Part shown: one piece after another, positions 52,654-64,000 of the stretch
Numbering within the stretch: the stretch's first letter is position 1
Layout of the letters: each line of letters opens with the position of its first letter
Source: Scatomonas sp963928055
Lineage (GTDB): Bacteria > Bacillota > Clostridia > Lachnospirales > Lachnospiraceae
Length of the DNA stretch: 64,000 nucleotides
Direction of reading: 5' to 3'
NCBI GenBank assembly: GCA_963928055.1
Contig: CAWVDN010000001.1
Coordinates: 1,240,001-1,304,000, forward strand
Translations under genes and position numbers: made by a program
The notes under the pieces: model-generated
The model's database searches: none
Told to the model about the DNA's origin: nothing
The model's input: only the letters and a program-made list of their open reading frames with translations

Positions 52654-53316
52654 TCAGCAGAGCTTGCTCCCATTGGCCAGCAGCTTGAACCGGCAGCCCA
52701 GCACCTCCGCCGCCCGCTTGCACATGAGCATTCTCTGAAGGAAGATCTCAAAATAATCCATAACCGTACACATAGAATCGTCCAGCTCCAGTTCGATCTG
52801 GATCACCTTTTTCTCCTCGTTGACCTCCAGGCTGGTACGCAGAGCCGCGTAGTTTACCCGGTCATGGGTGTCAAAATTCGCGATGTTGGGATTCTGCACC
52901 CGGTTCCGGCGGACATCGGTCTTGTCCGCCAGGATCAGAGCCGCGGACACCACATCCACCGCTGTGCCGGTGCTCTCATCATGGTGGCCGATGGCTGTGA
53001 CGATCACCAGAATATCTTCCAGCGGCATCTTCATCCCTTTCAGGATCTGGTAGGCCAGGGCCGCCCCGCTGTGGGCATGGTCGTGGCGGTTAATGCTGTT
53101 TCCGATGTCATGCATGTAACCGGCGATCTTGCTGAGTTCAATGGCCTTTTTCCCGTATCCCAGTTCCTTCAGGATCCGACCGGCCGTTTCCGCCACCCTG
53201 GCGGCGTGTTTCTTTGAATGCTCCGTGTATCCCAGAGCCCGCATCACCTGATTCCCTTTCTCGATCAGCAGATGGATCTCTTCGTTTTCTTTTATATCCC
53301 TGTATGTAATTTCCAT
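52654..53316 (-). CDS. HD-domain phosphohydrolase-like protein
   Basis: About 220 residues from ATG 53316 (MEITYRDIKENEEIHLLIEK). HD motifs: H in SKKHAARVAE, HD in GYMHDIGNS, paired H in AIGHHDESTG and D in LADKTDVRR. A C-terminal extension (IQIELELDDSMCTVMDYFEI) is outside the HD fold. Probably hydrolyses a nucleotide or phosphate ester. Confidence 0.9.
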   Translation of the reverse strand: MEITYRDIKENEEIHLLIEKGNQVMRALGYTEHSKKHAARVAETAGRILKELGYGKKAIELSKIAGYMHDIGNSINRHDHAHSGAALAYQILKGMKMPLEDILVIVTAIGHHDESTGTAVDVVSAALILADKTDVRRNRVQNPNIANFDTHDRVNYAALRTSLEVNEEKKVIQIELELDDSMCTVMDYFEIFLQRMLMCKRAAEVLGCRFKLLANGSKLC

Positions 53317-53384
53317 AATTCCCAAAATCTTCTTTCCTTTTCTTCTAGTTTCCCACCGTCTCCACCCCGGCCTGCCCCAGCCCT

Positions 53385-54758
53385 TCACATGCGCCTCACT
53401 GCGTCCATAGCCAAAGAGGACCGCTCGCATTCTTCGGCGCTTAAGGTAATCTGCCAGCAGAGCGGGCTGCCCTTCATATGCTCAGCGGCATAGCTTAAGC
53501 CGTTGGTCCGCTCGTCCAGGAAGGGACGGTCGATCTGTCCCGGGTCTCCCAGAAGGATGATCTTGGTATTCCTTCCCGCCCGGGTGATGATCCCTTTAGC
53601 CTGGCCGGGAGTCATATTCTGGGCCTCGTCAATGATCAGATACGTTTTTTCGATGGAGCGCCCTCTAAGGAAGTTCAGGGCTTCCGCCTGGAGAATGCCC
53701 CGGTCAAAGATCTCTTCGATCTTTCCCTGCAGGGCCCGTTCATCTTCATATCTGGCTTCTTCGTTGGAATCGATGAGCTGCTCCAGATTATCCATCACCG
53801 GCCGCAGCAGCGGGGCAATCTTCTCCCGCTCATCCCCGGGCAGGAAGCCGATGTCCGAATCAAACTGGGCGTTAGGACGGCAGATCAGGATCCGCCGGTA
53901 TTCCCCGGTGGGATTGTTCAAAAGTTTTTCCAGACCAACCGCCAGAGAATAAAAGGTCTTGCTGGTGCCGGCCATTCCCTTGACGATCACCAGCGGCGCC
54001 TTCTCCGCCGGCTGCATCAGTGCTTCCTGAAGAAAATACTGGCCGGCGTTTCGAGGGCTCACCCCGTAGGGCTGGCTTTTCCTGTATTCCAGCTTTTTGA
54101 TCATCCCCTTCTCCACCCGGCCCAGCTGAGTCTTTTTGGCGGACTGATCCGCTTTCAGGATCACAAATTCGTTTTCCAGCAGCTCCGGACGGGCGATCCT
54201 TCCCTCCTCATCGCTCTGATAAACCAGTTCCACAGGAATTCCTTTTTTCTTAAAATCCTTAAAGGCTTCCTCCGGCACATAGACTTCCGCTCTGCCCCGG
54301 TACTGCTGCTCCTGACCGGAAACCTGCTCCGTAACGAAATCCTCCGCCTGGATTCCCAGCATCTGTGCCTTTACCCGCAGCAGAATGTCCTTCGTCACCA
54401 GAACCACCGGCTCCCGGCTTGTTTCGGAAATTCCTCTGCACACCCGCAGGATCCGGTTGTCCATTTTGTCCTCCGGAAGATCCTCAGGCAGACTTACGTT
54501 CACAAAATTTTTTTCCACCCGGAAGGTGCCGCCGCTGCCGGTTGCCACTCCCTCCAGCAAGTCACCCCTCTGTCTTAACCCCTCCAGATATCGGATAGCG
54601 TTTCTGGCGTTGCGTCCCTTTTCTCCTTCCGCCTTCTTAAGATTATCCAGCTCTTCCAGGACCACCAGGGGCAGCACCACCTGGTTCTCCTCAAAGCATT
54701 CGCAGGCGTAGGGAGCCTGCACCAGTACATTGGTGTCCAGAACGTAAACCTTGACCAT
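53385..54758 (-). CDS. phoH: PhoH2 family protein (PIN domain fused to PhoH ATPase)
   Basis: 457 residues from ATG 54758 after AAAGGAGA. The PIN ribonuclease domain begins KVYVLDTNVLVQAPYA, with acidic residues continuing to LVTKDILLRVKAQ. The PhoH helicase-like domain has Walker A VKGMAGTSKTFYS and Walker B TYLIIDEAQNMTPGQAK. PhoH2 proteins are RNA helicase/ribonucleases, often linked to stress. Confidence 0.95.
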   Translation of the reverse strand: MVKVYVLDTNVLVQAPYACECFEENQVVLPLVVLEELDNLKKAEGEKGRNARNAIRYLEGLRQRGDLLEGVATGSGGTFRVEKNFVNVSLPEDLPEDKMDNRILRVCRGISETSREPVVLVTKDILLRVKAQMLGIQAEDFVTEQVSGQEQQYRGRAEVYVPEEAFKDFKKKGIPVELVYQSDEEGRIARPELLENEFVILKADQSAKKTQLGRVEKGMIKKLEYRKSQPYGVSPRNAGQYFLQEALMQPAEKAPLVIVKGMAGTSKTFYSLAVGLEKLLNNPTGEYRRILICRPNAQFDSDIGFLPGDEREKIAPLLRPVMDNLEQLIDSNEEARYEDERALQGKIEEIFDRGILQAEALNFLRGRSIEKTYLIIDEAQNMTPGQAKGIITRAGRNTKIILLGDPGQIDRPFLDERTNGLSYAAEHMKGSPLCWQITLSAEECERSSLAMDAVRRM

Positions 54759-54957
54759 CTGATTCTCTCCTTTATAACAGTCCGGACGGACTTTTTTCCA
54801 GTATATCCGCCTTTCTTTGGATATATAAGCAGAATTCTGTAAAATCTCCGTTAAAATTTCTATCTTTCCCCCCTGCAAAAATCCCTTTTACTTTTGAAGA
54901 TTCTCCGATATAATAGGTGGGAGAGGTTGAACAAGTCTATATTTCAGGAGGAACAAA

Positions 54958-58182
<3,225 letters not shown>

Positions 58183-58197
58183 ATCTTTCTTCGCAAA

Positions 58198-58260
58198 AAA
58201 ACGGGAGCCATTGCAAACAGAGGATAGAGAAATCATCTGCAGAGCAATGGCTCCCGTTTT
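58198..58260. terminator. Bidirectional terminator after carB
   Basis: AAAACGGGAGCCATTGC (58198-58214) pairs perfectly with 58244-58260, with T/A runs on both sides. It serves carB and the convergent flavoprotein gene. Confidence 0.9.
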
Positions 58261-58289
58261 ATGTATAAAACCCTAAAAGGTATTTTCTG

Positions 58290-58859
58290 TTAAAACTCCT
58301 TTTTCCGGAGTTCCTCTATCTTCTCCCGGAGCATCGCCTCCGGATCATTTCCCACAAGATCCAGCTGATCCGCTTTTACGCAGAGGCAGCTGGGGATTCC
58401 GTAAAAGGCGTCCGCCAGGCCTTTCACATACTCAAAGCCCAGATTCCGAGGGCCTATGGGGCCGCCGGCGGTAGTGACGTAAATGAGCTTCCCGGCCCGG
58501 CACAGCCCCCGGGGGATCCCCTCCGCCGTGTAATAAAAGGTCACGCCCGTAACCGTGACCGCCTCAAAATAAATCTTTACCATGGACGGAAAAGACAGGT
58601 CCCAGTAAGGCGCCGCGGCCACGATCTCATCCGCCTCCGCAAATTGTCTGGCATAGCGGAAGAAATCAGAGGAAAAATCCCCCGCCGCGCCGCATTGGTT
58701 TCTGAATTCCAGGCCCTTCTGATCCAGCGGCCGGATCTTCTCTTGTTCCAGGTTCAGTTCCGTGACCTCCCCTTCCAGTTTTTTCAGTACTTCCTCTGCC
58801 AGCCTCCGGGTTCTTGATTCCGGCCGGATACAGGCATTAATAAATAATATCTTTTTCAT
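58290..58859 (-). CDS. Flavodoxin-fold NAD(P)H-dependent oxidoreductase (AzoR-like)
   Basis: 189 residues. The FMN phosphate loop is ILFINACIRPESRTRRLAEE, then APYWDLSFPSMVKIYFEAV and TTAGGPIGPRNLGFEYVKG, as in azoreductase/NAD(P)H quinone reductases. Cytoplasmic. It probably reduces quinones, azo or nitro compounds with FMN. Confidence 0.9.
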   Translation of the reverse strand: MKKILFINACIRPESRTRRLAEEVLKKLEGEVTELNLEQEKIRPLDQKGLEFRNQCGAAGDFSSDFFRYARQFAEADEIVAAAPYWDLSFPSMVKIYFEAVTVTGVTFYYTAEGIPRGLCRAGKLIYVTTAGGPIGPRNLGFEYVKGLADAFYGIPSCLCVKADQLDLVGNDPEAMLREKIEELRKKEF

Positions 58860-59018
58860 AAATCCTTCCCTTCGATGTTTGGATGCTGCTTTTCATTATA
58901 AACCAGGATCTCCTGTGATTCCAAGCCCTTTTCTGTGACATTGTCACAGAACTTTCTTCCGGTCTCTGGTATATTAAACACATCAAAAGGAACAACTAAG
59001 TATAAGGAGGACAGATTT

Positions 59019-59324
59019 ATGTCAGTTATTCATATCACCAACCAGAATTTTCGGGAAGAAGTTGTGAACAGCGAAAAGCCGGTGCTGCTGGATTTCTGGG
59101 CCAGCTGGTGCGGTCCCTGCTCCATGCTCTCCCCCATTATCGACGAGATCGCGGAGGACAGAGCAGACATTAAAGTCGGAAAGATCAATGTGGACGAGGA
59201 GCCGGAACTGGCTTCCGCCTTTCAGGTAATGAGCATTCCCACCGTGGTCGTCATGAAAAACGGCAATGTCACGGGAAAATCCGTAGGCGTGCGTCCCAGA
59301 GAAGATCTGGAAGCCATGCTGTAA
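59019..59324 (+). CDS. trxA: Thioredoxin
   Basis: 101 residues from ATG 59019 after AAGGAGG. Active site in FWASWCGPCSMLSPII; cis-proline in SIPTVVVMKNG. It reduces protein disulfides with thioredoxin reductase, which is not in this window. Confidence 0.96.
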   Translation: MSVIHITNQNFREEVVNSEKPVLLDFWASWCGPCSMLSPIIDEIAEDRADIKVGKINVDEEPELASAFQVMSIPTVVVMKNGNVTGKSVGVRPREDLEAML

Positions 59325-59341
59325 ATTTATTCCACAAACCA

Positions 59342-59371
59342 AAGGGGCTGCCGCGGCAGCCCCTGTTTCTT
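59342..59371. terminator. Terminator between trxA and the Hsp70-like gene
   Basis: AGGGGCTGCC with GGCAGCCCCT (59343-59364) forms a perfect stem followed by GTTTCTTG. The two genes converge on it. Confidence 0.85.
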
Positions 59372-59381
59372 GTCCGTATGG

Positions 59382-61148
59382 TCAGTGCTTGTCCATCCTT
59401 GCTCTGTATTCTCGGACTAGCGCTTTTATTTTCTCGATCTCATCGGATCCGCAGTTGCCGGTGATACTGATCACAGGGAAGCCGCAGTTGGAACACAGGG
59501 ACTCTGTATCCGCGATACTCTTTCCGCAGACAGGACACGTTCCTTCCTGAAAGGAGATCCCATCGTCCCGGATTTCCCGGCCCGCGCTGCTGCCTTTATC
59601 CGGGGGATTTATCTCCGCGCCGCAGTACATGCAGAACTTCGCGTTCTTTTCATTGGAAAGAGGATGGCCGCATGTTTTGCAGTATCCTGCTTTCTGCCCG
59701 GCTTCCTCTTTTGCGGCTTTCCGGATTTCGTCTTCCGACAGGCCAAGCAGAAAGCTTACGGAAAATTTCCGCTGTCTGCCATCGGAAATATTTTTTGAAG
59801 TCAGATTTAAGATCCCATTGGCATCTACCTCCAGGCCTACTTCGATCCTGGGCACTCCTTTTGGCGCTTTCTCTATCCCATCCGCTCTATAGGTTCCCAA
59901 AAACCGGTTCTCTTCCTTCTGTTTGCTCTCGCCCTGGTACACGGAGATGTCAACCGTCGTCTGATTATCCGCGGAGGTCGTAAAAATGACCGTCTTTTTA
60001 AGGGGTATCGTCGCGTTTTTTTCCATGATGGGAGTCAGGATCCCCTCCGCGGTTTCGATCATAAACGAATACGGCAACGCATCCAGAAGGAGCAAGTGCG
60101 GAAATTTTCCTTCCAGTTTTCCTCCCTGTATCGCCGCGCCAAAGGCCGCCCATAGATCCGCGTCCGGCATTTCATCCGGCTCTTTTCCTGTCACCGCTGT
60201 AATCGCGGCGCGCACGGAAGGGATCTTTGACGCGCCCCCCATGAGGAAGATCTTATCCAGGCGCAGGGGGCTTATCCCTGCCTCCCTGCAGGCTTCCGCT
60301 GCCGCCTCTTTTATTTTCACGGTCAGATCTTTGGTCAGCGCTTCCAGCAGATCGACGGAAATCTCCGTATCTTCTAAACGCGGGATTTTTATGCGGGCTG
60401 TGGGAGCAGCGGATAAATCTTTTTTGACTTTTTCCGCAGCCAGCGCGGCTCCGATCCTTCCGGCTCTGTCCGCGAAAAGATCCTTTCCTTCTTTTTTCTT
60501 ATAAACGTCGGCAATATACTCCGCGATCCTTCGGTCAAAATCCTCTCCGCCAAGGCGGCTGCTGCCCGCTGAGGAGAGCACTTCCACCACTCCGTCTTCC
60601 ACTTCTATGACGGACACGGAAAAGGAACCGCCGCCTATATCCGCCATCAGGATCTTTTGCGATAAAGGTTCTTTTTTTACCGTGTAATACAGAGCAGCCG
60701 CCGAGGTATCATGGATCAGCTTTCTGACCTTGAATCCCGCGATCCTTCCGGCGTCTCTGACTGCCTGCCGCTGTATCTCGTCAAAACAGGCGGGAACGGT
60801 AATGACCGCTTCCGTGACTTCCTCTCCGAGATATCTTTCCGCGTCGAGTTTTAATTTCCGCAGGATCATGGCGGCGGCTTGCTGCGGCATATACAGCGCG
60901 CCGCCTATCCGTATCCCGTCCTTGGATCCTAATTTCCTTTTTACGGAAAAAGCGGTATGCTCCCCCTCCGCTGCCGCTGTATTTTCCGCCTCTTCTCCCA
61001 CGATCCTTTCTCCGTTTTCCCGGATCCTGATCACAGAAGGCGTGCTGTTTTTCCCTTTGTCATTGGGGATGAGCACCGGTATTCCGTTTTTCACCACCGC
61101 TGCGCGGCTGTTTGTCGTTCCGAAATCGATTCCTATTATTTTTCCCAT
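59382..61148 (-). CDS. Hsp70/DnaK-like ATPase with C-terminal double zinc ribbon
   Basis: 588 residues. The actin-like ATPase is clear (IGIDFGTTNSRAAVV, MADIGGGSFSVSVIEV, FLMGGASKIPSVRAAI). A substrate-binding beta domain follows (VDANGILNLTSKNI), but the helical lid is missing. Instead from about residue 489 there are two zinc ribbons (YCKTCGHPLS...FCMYCG and CPVCGK...CSNCG) and the tail GFPVISITGN...VREYRARM. That tail recurs in the next protein upstream. Probably a specialised chaperone that recognises partners through the ribbons. No DnaJ/GrpE nearby. Confidence 0.9.
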   Translation of the reverse strand: MGKIIGIDFGTTNSRAAVVKNGIPVLIPNDKGKNSTPSVIRIRENGERIVGEEAENTAAAEGEHTAFSVKRKLGSKDGIRIGGALYMPQQAAAMILRKLKLDAERYLGEEVTEAVITVPACFDEIQRQAVRDAGRIAGFKVRKLIHDTSAAALYYTVKKEPLSQKILMADIGGGSFSVSVIEVEDGVVEVLSSAGSSRLGGEDFDRRIAEYIADVYKKKEGKDLFADRAGRIGAALAAEKVKKDLSAAPTARIKIPRLEDTEISVDLLEALTKDLTVKIKEAAAEACREAGISPLRLDKIFLMGGASKIPSVRAAITAVTGKEPDEMPDADLWAAFGAAIQGGKLEGKFPHLLLLDALPYSFMIETAEGILTPIMEKNATIPLKKTVIFTTSADNQTTVDISVYQGESKQKEENRFLGTYRADGIEKAPKGVPRIEVGLEVDANGILNLTSKNISDGRQRKFSVSFLLGLSEDEIRKAAKEEAGQKAGYCKTCGHPLSNEKNAKFCMYCGAEINPPDKGSSAGREIRDDGISFQEGTCPVCGKSIADTESLCSNCGFPVISITGNCGSDEIEKIKALVREYRARMDKH

Positions 61149-61185
61149 TCTATCTCTCTCTGTTTAAAGAAACGGATTTTTGTTT

Positions 61186-61824
61186 TCAATCGGCCATTTT
61201 TTCTCTGTATTCTCTGACCGCTTCTAAGATCTTCTCTTTTTCTTTTTTGCTGATATTTCCCGCTATGCTGATCACCGGAAATCCGCAGTTCGCGCATACG
61301 GAATCCGTATCTCCGGTCGCGTTCCCGCAGACCGGGCATTTTCCAGCCTGCAGCACGATTTTTTCATTCCCCGTTTTTGCCTGCGCATTTGCGGCTTCCG
61401 TTTTCGTACCGCAATACATGCAAAAGAACGCGGTTTCGTCTTCCGGAAGCGGTTTTCCGCAGTTCGCGCAAAATCTCTGCTTTTGCTTGTTTTCCGCGGC
61501 TTTTTCTTTGGCTTTCCGTTCCTGTTCCGCCTTTTCCCTGGCTTTCTGCTCCTGCTCCGCCTTTTCCCTGGCCTTTCGCTCCTGCTCCGCCTTTTCCCTG
61601 GCTTTCCGCTCCTGCTCCGCCTTTTCCTTGGCTTTCTGCTCCGCGGCTTCTTTGGCTAACCGCTCCTGCTCCGCTTTTTTCTCTTCTTCCGTGTTTTGCT
61701 TGCTTCCGCCTCCCAGAATGGCGAGCCATACCACGATCGATATGATCCCCAACGGGATCTGGCCTGCGGCAAAAAGAGAGATCGTAATCACCAGCATTCC
61801 TATAAGCATAAAACAACCACACAT
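61186..61824 (-). CDS. Membrane-anchored coiled-coil protein with double zinc ribbon
   Basis: 212 residues. Two hydrophobic segments at the N-terminus (FMLIGMLVITISLFAAG and LGIISIVVWLAIL) anchor it. Residues ~45-110 are a coiled coil of 10-residue units KAREKAEQER, encoded by 30-bp repeats (about 61510-61660). Two zinc ribbons follow (FCANCGKPLP...FCMYCG and CPVCGN...CANCG), ending GFPVISIAGN...VREYREKM, nearly the same as the Hsp70-like protein. It sits 37 bp before that gene. A membrane scaffold or sensor is likely. Confidence 0.85.
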   Translation of the reverse strand: MCGCFMLIGMLVITISLFAAGQIPLGIISIVVWLAILGGGSKQNTEEEKKAEQERLAKEAAEQKAKEKAEQERKAREKAEQERKAREKAEQEQKAREKAEQERKAKEKAAENKQKQRFCANCGKPLPEDETAFFCMYCGTKTEAANAQAKTGNEKIVLQAGKCPVCGNATGDTDSVCANCGFPVISIAGNISKKEKEKILEAVREYREKMAD

Positions 61825-61853
61825 TTGTCCACCCCGTTCAAACTGTCCAAGAC

Positions 61854-62906
61854 TTAAGCTCCCGTACCCGTTCCGCTGTTTTTCATCACCGGCACAGCGT
61901 CGATGAGCTGAAGATTTTCCTCAACGGACCGCGATCCGCCCTTATGAATGAGCTTTTGGATTTCTGTATCCGCTTCTTTCCGCGCGGCAGCACCTGCTTC
62001 CGTCTCCTGCGGTTTCCTGTATATGATCTGCGGAACAGTCCCTCCGGCAGGCAGATCCGGGGCCAGCATATGCAGATAGCCCAGGGCTTCCTCTCTGCTG
62101 ACTTCTATGGTACATACAGGTTCCTCTCCAAGGGTTCTGTCCGAGATGTTCATTTTTAATACCTGAACGAACTCGCCCAGCATGGCAAAGGAAAACCCTT
62201 CCGTCAGGGAAACCAGCTCGCCGGCGGATAGATCCTTGAGCTGCAGTTTTATGGTTCTCCTATAATCCGAGCCATACACCCAGTCTTCCACATGAAAGGA
62301 AAGGCGCTCTTCAAAATATTTTTTCCGGAGCCTTTCATCCGGATCCGGACAGCTGCATCTCAGAAGCAATTTTGACAGCTCGGAGGGAATGATCCTGAAA
62401 TCCTCCGCAATACAGATCACATGGATTTTCTCCGATGCCGCCATAAGGGCGTCGGCAATACCGTTGCACACGACCGTGATCTCGCTGTAGCTGTCCATCT
62501 GGTCAAAAACAAGAAACGAATGTTCGCCGGTCATTCCGCATGTCTCAAATAAAGCGTCTATAAAACCGTTTATCTCGTCCACTGAGGTTAACTGCTTTGC
62601 GTTGAAGTCTTCCGCTCTGAGCCTGATATAAACCGATTTTTCAAAACACATCTCGCTTTTGCATACAGACTGGACATACGCATCCGAGAGCGTGTGTTTT
62701 CCGTTCCCACGATCCCCGAAAAGAAGCAGCCCCTGATAGCGGGGCAGCTTCAGATGATCGTAATGCAGAGAACTGATCATATTTTCTATAGGCTTTTTCC
62801 ACAGAAAGGTATCCGGCAGTTCTGAAATTTCCGGTCCCTCTTCATATACCGTATCGCAGAAGCCTTTGGCCATCTCCTGATAAACAGCCTTTTTTTCGTT
62901 TTCCAT
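61854..62906 (-). CDS. AAA-type ATPase of the HerA/Hsp70 module
   Basis: 350 residues. Walker A appears in GLLLFGDRGNGKHTLSDAYV. Walker B is degenerate (SFLVFDQMDSYSE, Q in place of the usual E), and a sensor-like IHVICIAEDFRIIPSEL and an arginine-rich DERLRKKYFEERL follow, an ORC/DptF-like layout. Its ATG overlaps the HerA-like stop by one base (TGATG), so translation is coupled. I do not assign it to a named family; DNA-dependent loader or switch is inference. Confidence 0.7.
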   Translation of the reverse strand: MENEKKAVYQEMAKGFCDTVYEEGPEISELPDTFLWKKPIENMISSLHYDHLKLPRYQGLLLFGDRGNGKHTLSDAYVQSVCKSEMCFEKSVYIRLRAEDFNAKQLTSVDEINGFIDALFETCGMTGEHSFLVFDQMDSYSEITVVCNGIADALMAASEKIHVICIAEDFRIIPSELSKLLLRCSCPDPDERLRKKYFEERLSFHVEDWVYGSDYRRTIKLQLKDLSAGELVSLTEGFSFAMLGEFVQVLKMNISDRTLGEEPVCTIEVSREEALGYLHMLAPDLPAGGTVPQIIYRKPQETEAGAAARKEADTEIQKLIHKGGSRSVEENLQLIDAVPVMKNSGTGTGA

Positions 62907-64000
62907 CAGCTTTTCCTTTCATTCATAAGTTCAAAGAAAGGTTTGTCCTTCAGGTTCATGGGATCCTCATTGGCGATCTTAAGAATGCTTCGGTGGCATT
63001 CGAGGCTTTTGATCTTGTGGAACAATGCCTCGCAGAAAGCCGAATTTTTCTCTGCGTTAAATACAAATTCAATATCGCTGTTCTTAAGATCCGCAACGTT
63101 GTGGACCACCCAGGTGAGGATGTATTTGGAATAATCCTCGTCCCTGGATTTGAAATGATGCAGAAACTGTGTGGACAAGATAACGCCGACTCCGAATTCC
63201 CGTCCTTCTTTGAGGATTTTTTTGATCGCCTGAAAGTTCTGGGACATAAAATTGTCCGCTTCATCTACAAGGATAAACTTCGTCAGGCAGCGGTATTTCC
63301 CGGAAACAGGACTGGAACCCGCATTCTGCATCTGTGAATAAAACAGTTCCAGCATGATGGCCACAATAAGGTTCTGTATAGACGGATCATATCCCGAAAG
63401 ATCTACGACACAGACGCCATGAAGCATTTTATAAAGGGAGACCGTTTTACTTTCTTCCTCTTCAAATATCTCAAACTGAAACAGCCTTGTCATAGCGGCA
63501 TAGAGGGAATCCATATTCGCGTTGTCCACAAGCTCCAGGTAAGCGTCGTATACCTCCTTAAAGGTAGGCGCTTTTTTATTCCATGTTTCCGGTACGCCGG
63601 GCTCGATCCCGCATTTTTTATATGCCTGGATAATGCTGTGCAGAAGCACGGTAGACTGTTTGGGTCCCAGCCTGAAAATTTTTGTCACTATATCGGTAAA
63701 GGTACTGGCAATATGTAGCGGAAGCCGCGGCTTGAAGCTGTAGCCGTCCAGCGAAAAGGGATTAAACGGCAGCTTGTACGGTTTTAAGATCCTGGCGTTT
63801 ACCGCCTGAACAAAATCCGGTTTCGACTCATTATAATCCCCTTTATAGTCAAAGATCAGGATCCCCAGTCCGCGCCCGGTAAAATTATCACACTGTTTTT
63901 CATATAATTGTGTGATCAGAGACTTTGTGAACTGGGTCTTTCCGGTTCCCATGGTCCCGATGATCCCCGTATTGGTATGGAACAGTCTGCCTGTGTCATT
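62906..64000 (-). CDS. HerA/DptH-like DNA translocase ATPase (5' end beyond window)
   Basis: At least 364 residues; the start lies past 64000. Walker A is IIGTMGTGKTQFTKSLITQL, next to ILIFDYKGDYNESKPDF. Walker B is TKFILVDEADNFMSQNFQAI, then the sensor strand GVGVILSTQFLHHF. These match HerA/VirD4-like hexameric translocases, including DptH of phosphorothioate-dependent restriction. First gene of the operon seen here; upstream genes cannot be judged. Confidence 0.8.
   Translation of the reverse strand, partial: NDTGRLFHTNTGIIGTMGTGKTQFTKSLITQLYEKQCDNFTGRGLGILIFDYKGDYNESKPDFVQAVNARILKPYKLPFNPFSLDGYSFKPRLPLHIASTFTDIVTKIFRLGPKQSTVLLHSIIQAYKKCGIEPGVPETWNKKAPTFKEVYDAYLELVDNANMDSLYAAMTRLFQFEIFEEEESKTVSLYKMLHGVCVVDLSGYDPSIQNLIVAIMLELFYSQMQNAGSSPVSGKYRCLTKFILVDEADNFMSQNFQAIKKILKEGREFGVGVILSTQFLHHFKSRDEDYSKYILTWVVHNVADLKNSDIEFVFNAEKNSAFCEALFHKIKSLECHRSILKIANEDPMNLKDKPFFELMNERKS

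Overview
The window looks like chromosome from a spore-forming Firmicute of the Lachnospiraceae/Clostridia type. The reasons are strong AGGAGG ribosome sites, spoIIID, YqeB/YqeC/YedF selenium genes, PhoH2, clostridial mobilizable-element remnants and a moderately high GC housekeeping background broken by AT-rich accessory patches. No species is claimed.

Layout. 1-429 is the 3' end of a Gfo/Idh/MocA oxidoreductase, convergent with a sodium-coupled (NSS) transporter. 1.9-12.45 kb is a decayed accessory region ending exactly at the 3' end of guaA. It holds a 277-bp MITE-like element, hicA/hicB, a HEPN protein, broken integrase and Mob relaxase genes, a giant YhgE/Pip protein with its TetR regulator, a candidate oriT, a truncated replication ATPase and an intact IS256-family element. 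After guaA come an mntA antitoxin whose hepT toxin is deleted, then an rloA/rloB pair lying between a 132-bp duplicated 3' end of spoIIID and the intact spoIIID.

17.6-34.2 kb carries an MmcQ-EVE protein, an Ogt repair methyltransferase, a sucrose/fructan uptake operon (binding protein, two permeases, MsmK-type ATPase, GH32 hydrolase) facing a LacI regulator with two matched operators, a PucR-type regulator, a URO-D family protein with an MFS transporter, and a heterodimeric ABC exporter. 34.2-42.7 kb carries fruK/deoR, the operon for selenium-dependent molybdenum hydroxylase maturation (DUF3343, selD, yedF, yqeB, cysteine desulfurase, yqeC, mocA with a frameshift) and rho.

43-45.1 kb is a second decayed island next to tRNA-Leu. 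It has an Ltp-type superinfection-exclusion gene, a tiny Fst/holin-like type I toxin with an antisense promoter, and a frameshifted integrase. Seven tRNA genes follow on the minus strand (transcribed Pro, Gly, Arg, His, Gln, Lys, Leu). 46-59.4 kb is mostly housekeeping: phosphoesterases, rdgB, an RNA methyltransferase, an ECF S component, an XRE-aminotransferase fusion, HD hydrolase, phoH2, carB, a flavoprotein and trxA.

59.4-64 kb is the most unusual stretch: a tightly packed minus-strand operon with a HerA/DptH-like ATPase (running off the window), an AAA ATPase, a membrane-anchored coiled-coil double zinc-ribbon protein, and an Hsp70 whose lid is replaced by the same zinc-ribbon tail. I do not recognise this set as a named system; a defence or stress role is inference.
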